This document shows positions 6,247 through 7,734 of a stretch of 7,734 nucleotides of DNA, in pieces; the stretch's first letter is position 1; every line of letters begins with the position of its first letter. The translations under genes were made by a program, and so were the position numbers. The stretch is from Clostridiales bacterium (GTDB lineage Bacteria > Bacillota > Clostridia > Christensenellales > UMGS416): assembly GCA_012515725.1 (NCBI GenBank), contig JAAYXU010000181.1, positions 1 to 7,734 on the forward strand, given 5' to 3'. The notes under the pieces were generated by a model that had not been told where the DNA came from, searched no databases, and was given only the letters and a program-made list of their open reading frames with translations.

Positions 6247-7137
6247 CTATCCTTTTACCGCGCCCAGCGTGATGCCCGTTATGAAATACCGCTGAAGGAA
6301 CGGGTAGATCAGTATGATGGGGATAGTGACGATCATTGCGGTCGCGGCCCGGGCCGTGGCCGGCGTCAGGCTCCTATATTTCTGGGAGGCTAGCTGCTCG
6401 CTCTGGAGATCCTGCAGCAGTTCCACCTGCAGCAGCAGCTTGCGCAGTATCACCTGCAGGGTGTCGAATTTCCCGCTGGGATTATAGAGAAGCGAGTCAA
6501 ACCATGAGTTCCAGTGGCCCACGCCGCTGAATATCGCAATCGACGCGAAGACCGGCAGCGATATGGGAACGATGATGCGAAAGAAGATCAAAAGCTCCGA
6601 CGCGCCGTCCAGCCGCGCCGATTCGCTCAGCGACTCGGGCAGGTTCTGCATATAGGAGGCGATGATGAGCATGTAATAAGGCGCGACCAGCGAAGGCAGC
6701 CAGTATATCGTGAATGTCTCCAAAAGATGAAGGCGCACGATCAGCAGATAAAAGGGAATGAGACCGCCGCCAAAGTACATCGTTATGAGAAACACCATGC
6801 GCAAAAAACGTCGGCCAGAAAACGACTGTACGGTCACCACGTAGCTTAGTAGGCCCGTACATAGCAGGCACGTGCTGGTTCCGACCAGTACGCGGAGCAC
6901 CGACATCACCGCGGTTCGGGCAAGGTTCGTATTCTGGAGCATGTACTGATAGTTCGCGAGCGTAAATTTGCGCGGTAAAAAATAGATGCCGCCGCGGGAT
7001 GCGTCCGCTCCCTCGTTGAGGGAGAGAGCCATCTGGTTGATGAAGGGATATACCATGATGAACGAAAATATCAGTATAAAAATAACATTGAACGAATCGA
7101 AGATCCGATCACCCACGCTTTTGTGTATCTTGGTCAT
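6247..7137 (-). CDS. Carbohydrate ABC transporter permease, LplC/MalG-like (CUT1)
   Basis: A 296-residue integral membrane subunit of a CUT1-type ABC importer for oligosaccharides, of the LplC (COG0395) branch. It has about six membrane segments, beginning around residue 15 and ending around 282. The cytoplasmic loop that docks the ATPase is clear: ESARLDGAS from 172, ending in ISLP at 192-195, the EAA motif of MalG-like permeases. The segment FGGGLIPFYLLI (122-133) and the ending FITGITLGAVKG are typical of LplC proteins. A Leu/Gln-rich amphipathic stretch (about 230-250) precedes the last membrane helix. The ATG at 7137 has AGGGGG (7150-7145) 7 bases upstream, right after the stop of the LplB-type gene, 13 bases away. 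As is common for this branch, no ATPase gene is adjacent; a shared MsmX-type ATPase is likely. Substrate is not determined. Confidence 0.96.
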   Translation of the reverse strand: MTKIHKSVGDRIFDSFNVIFILIFSFIMVYPFINQMALSLNEGADASRGGIYFLPRKFTLANYQYMLQNTNLARTAVMSVLRVLVGTSTCLLCTGLLSYVVTVQSFSGRRFLRMVFLITMYFGGGLIPFYLLIVRLHLLETFTIYWLPSLVAPYYMLIIASYMQNLPESLSESARLDGASELLIFFRIIVPISLPVFASIAIFSGVGHWNSWFDSLLYNPSGKFDTLQVILRKLLLQVELLQDLQSEQLASQKYRSLTPATARAATAMIVTIPIILIYPFLQRYFITGITLGAVKG

Positions 7138-7150
7138 GGTCTTTCCCCCT

Positions 7151-7734
7151 TCACAGGATCCCGATATCCAGCACTCTGCGGGATACCCGGTTTGTTACGA
7201 GCACCAGTATGAGCCCGATAAAGGACTTCATGAGACCCACCGCGGCGCCGTACGAGTACCGGCCCAGCTGAATTCCGTACTTGTAGGCGTAAGTGTCGAT
7301 GACCTCGTAGTAGAGGCGGGTCTGCGGATTGCCCAGCAGAAGCTGCTGCTCGAACCCTGCATTGAGTATGCCGCCTATGCCCAGTATCCACAGAAGCACG
7401 ATCGTCGTGGATATGCCCGGCAGCGTGATATGACGGATGAGTCCATAGCGGTTCAGCCCGTCCACCTCACCGGCCTGGTATAGCTCCTGCTCGATACCGG
7501 TGATGGCCGACAGGTATATTATCGAGGACCAGCCCACACCCTTCCATATGTTGGCGAACGTGATGATCCACCAAAAATAGCGGCCGGTCGATAAAAAGAG
7601 CACCGGGTTCTCTATGAATCCCAACCGGATGAGCACTTCGTTGACCAGCCCCTCCGAGCCTAGTATCGAGAATATCAGGCTGGCCACGACGACCCAGGAT
7701 ATGAAGTACGGAAGATACGATATCGTCTGCGCGA
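7151..7734 (-). CDS. Carbohydrate ABC transporter permease, LplB-like (CUT1), 5' end off-window
   Basis: The last 193 residues of the partner permease, of the LplB (COG4209) branch. The frame stays open to the window edge: the GTG at 7687 is an internal valine, and the residues before it (AQTISYLPYFISWVVV) are a typical LplB segment. Missing are the first membrane helices, roughly a third of a normal 300-residue protein. The EAA loop is present (ELYQAGEVDGLNRYG, visible residues 83-97, ending HITLP), as is the common C-terminal part with AVGLMKSFIGLILVLVTN (164-181). It would pair with the LplC-type permease to form the membrane channel. The substrate-binding lipoprotein normally encoded with these genes is not in the window and is expected further upstream in the operon. 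Confidence 0.95.
   Translation of the reverse strand, partial: AQTISYLPYFISWVVVASLIFSILGSEGLVNEVLIRLGFIENPVLFLSTGRYFWWIITFANIWKGVGWSSIIYLSAITGIEQELYQAGEVDGLNRYGLIRHITLPGISTTIVLLWILGIGGILNAGFEQQLLLGNPQTRLYYEVIDTYAYKYGIQLGRYSYGAAVGLMKSFIGLILVLVTNRVSRRVLDIGIL

Noticed and set aside
6411..6462. Repeated CTGCAG words inside the LplC-type gene
   Set aside because: They simply encode recurring Leu-Gln in an amphipathic helix that LplC proteins commonly have before the last membrane segment.
7151..7687. Start of the LplB-type gene at GTG 7687
   Set aside because: The frame continues upstream with typical LplB residues to the window edge, so this GTG is an internal valine.

Overview
The window looks like chromosomal DNA from a GC-rich, Gram-positive-type anaerobe or endospore-former relative (Bacillota; a Clostridia or Paenibacillaceae-like lineage). 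This placement is an inference. It rests on the LplB/LplC-type sugar permease pair, strong purine-rich ribosome binding sites 5-8 bases before most starts, TATAAT-type promoter boxes and short intergenic gaps. One codon habit is notable: ATA is used often for isoleucine despite the high GC content.

Layout. (1) Bases 3-305, + strand: a likely 3' end of a gene that begins outside the window, function unknown. (2) Bases 306-433: a 128-base regulatory gap with an extended -10 promoter, a 10-base direct repeat, a duplicated TATAAT block and a cre-like inverted repeat. (3) Bases 434-1246, + strand: a GH16 beta-glucanase-type glycosidase without a signal peptide. (4) Bases 1271-1957, - strand, convergent with GH16: an unrecognised 228-residue protein that starts at TTG behind a well-placed Shine-Dalgarno. 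(5) Bases 1958-2128: a gap holding an AT-rich inverted repeat and a strong intrinsic terminator. (6) Bases 2129-7734, - strand: the 3' part of one tightly packed operon. In transcription order it encodes an LplB-type permease (cut by the window edge), an LplC-type permease, a 676-residue glycosidase-like protein with a probable (alpha/alpha)6 barrel, and two different uroporphyrinogen-decarboxylase-superfamily proteins. The terminator follows the last gene.

How the parts may work together (inference). The permeases import an oligosaccharide, using a binding protein and ATPase not encoded here. The cytoplasmic glycosidase-like protein would cut the imported sugar. The two URO-D-like proteins lack the HemE active-site arginine motif and carry different metal-ligand-like motifs (HSCG and HCHG). 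Their tight coupling to the transporter and glycosidase suggests they act on the imported sugar or a substituent of it, for example a methyl group, rather than on haem. The separate GH16 enzyme may belong to a related glycan pathway with its own control. I saw no RNA genes, CRISPR, insertion sequence or phage features.
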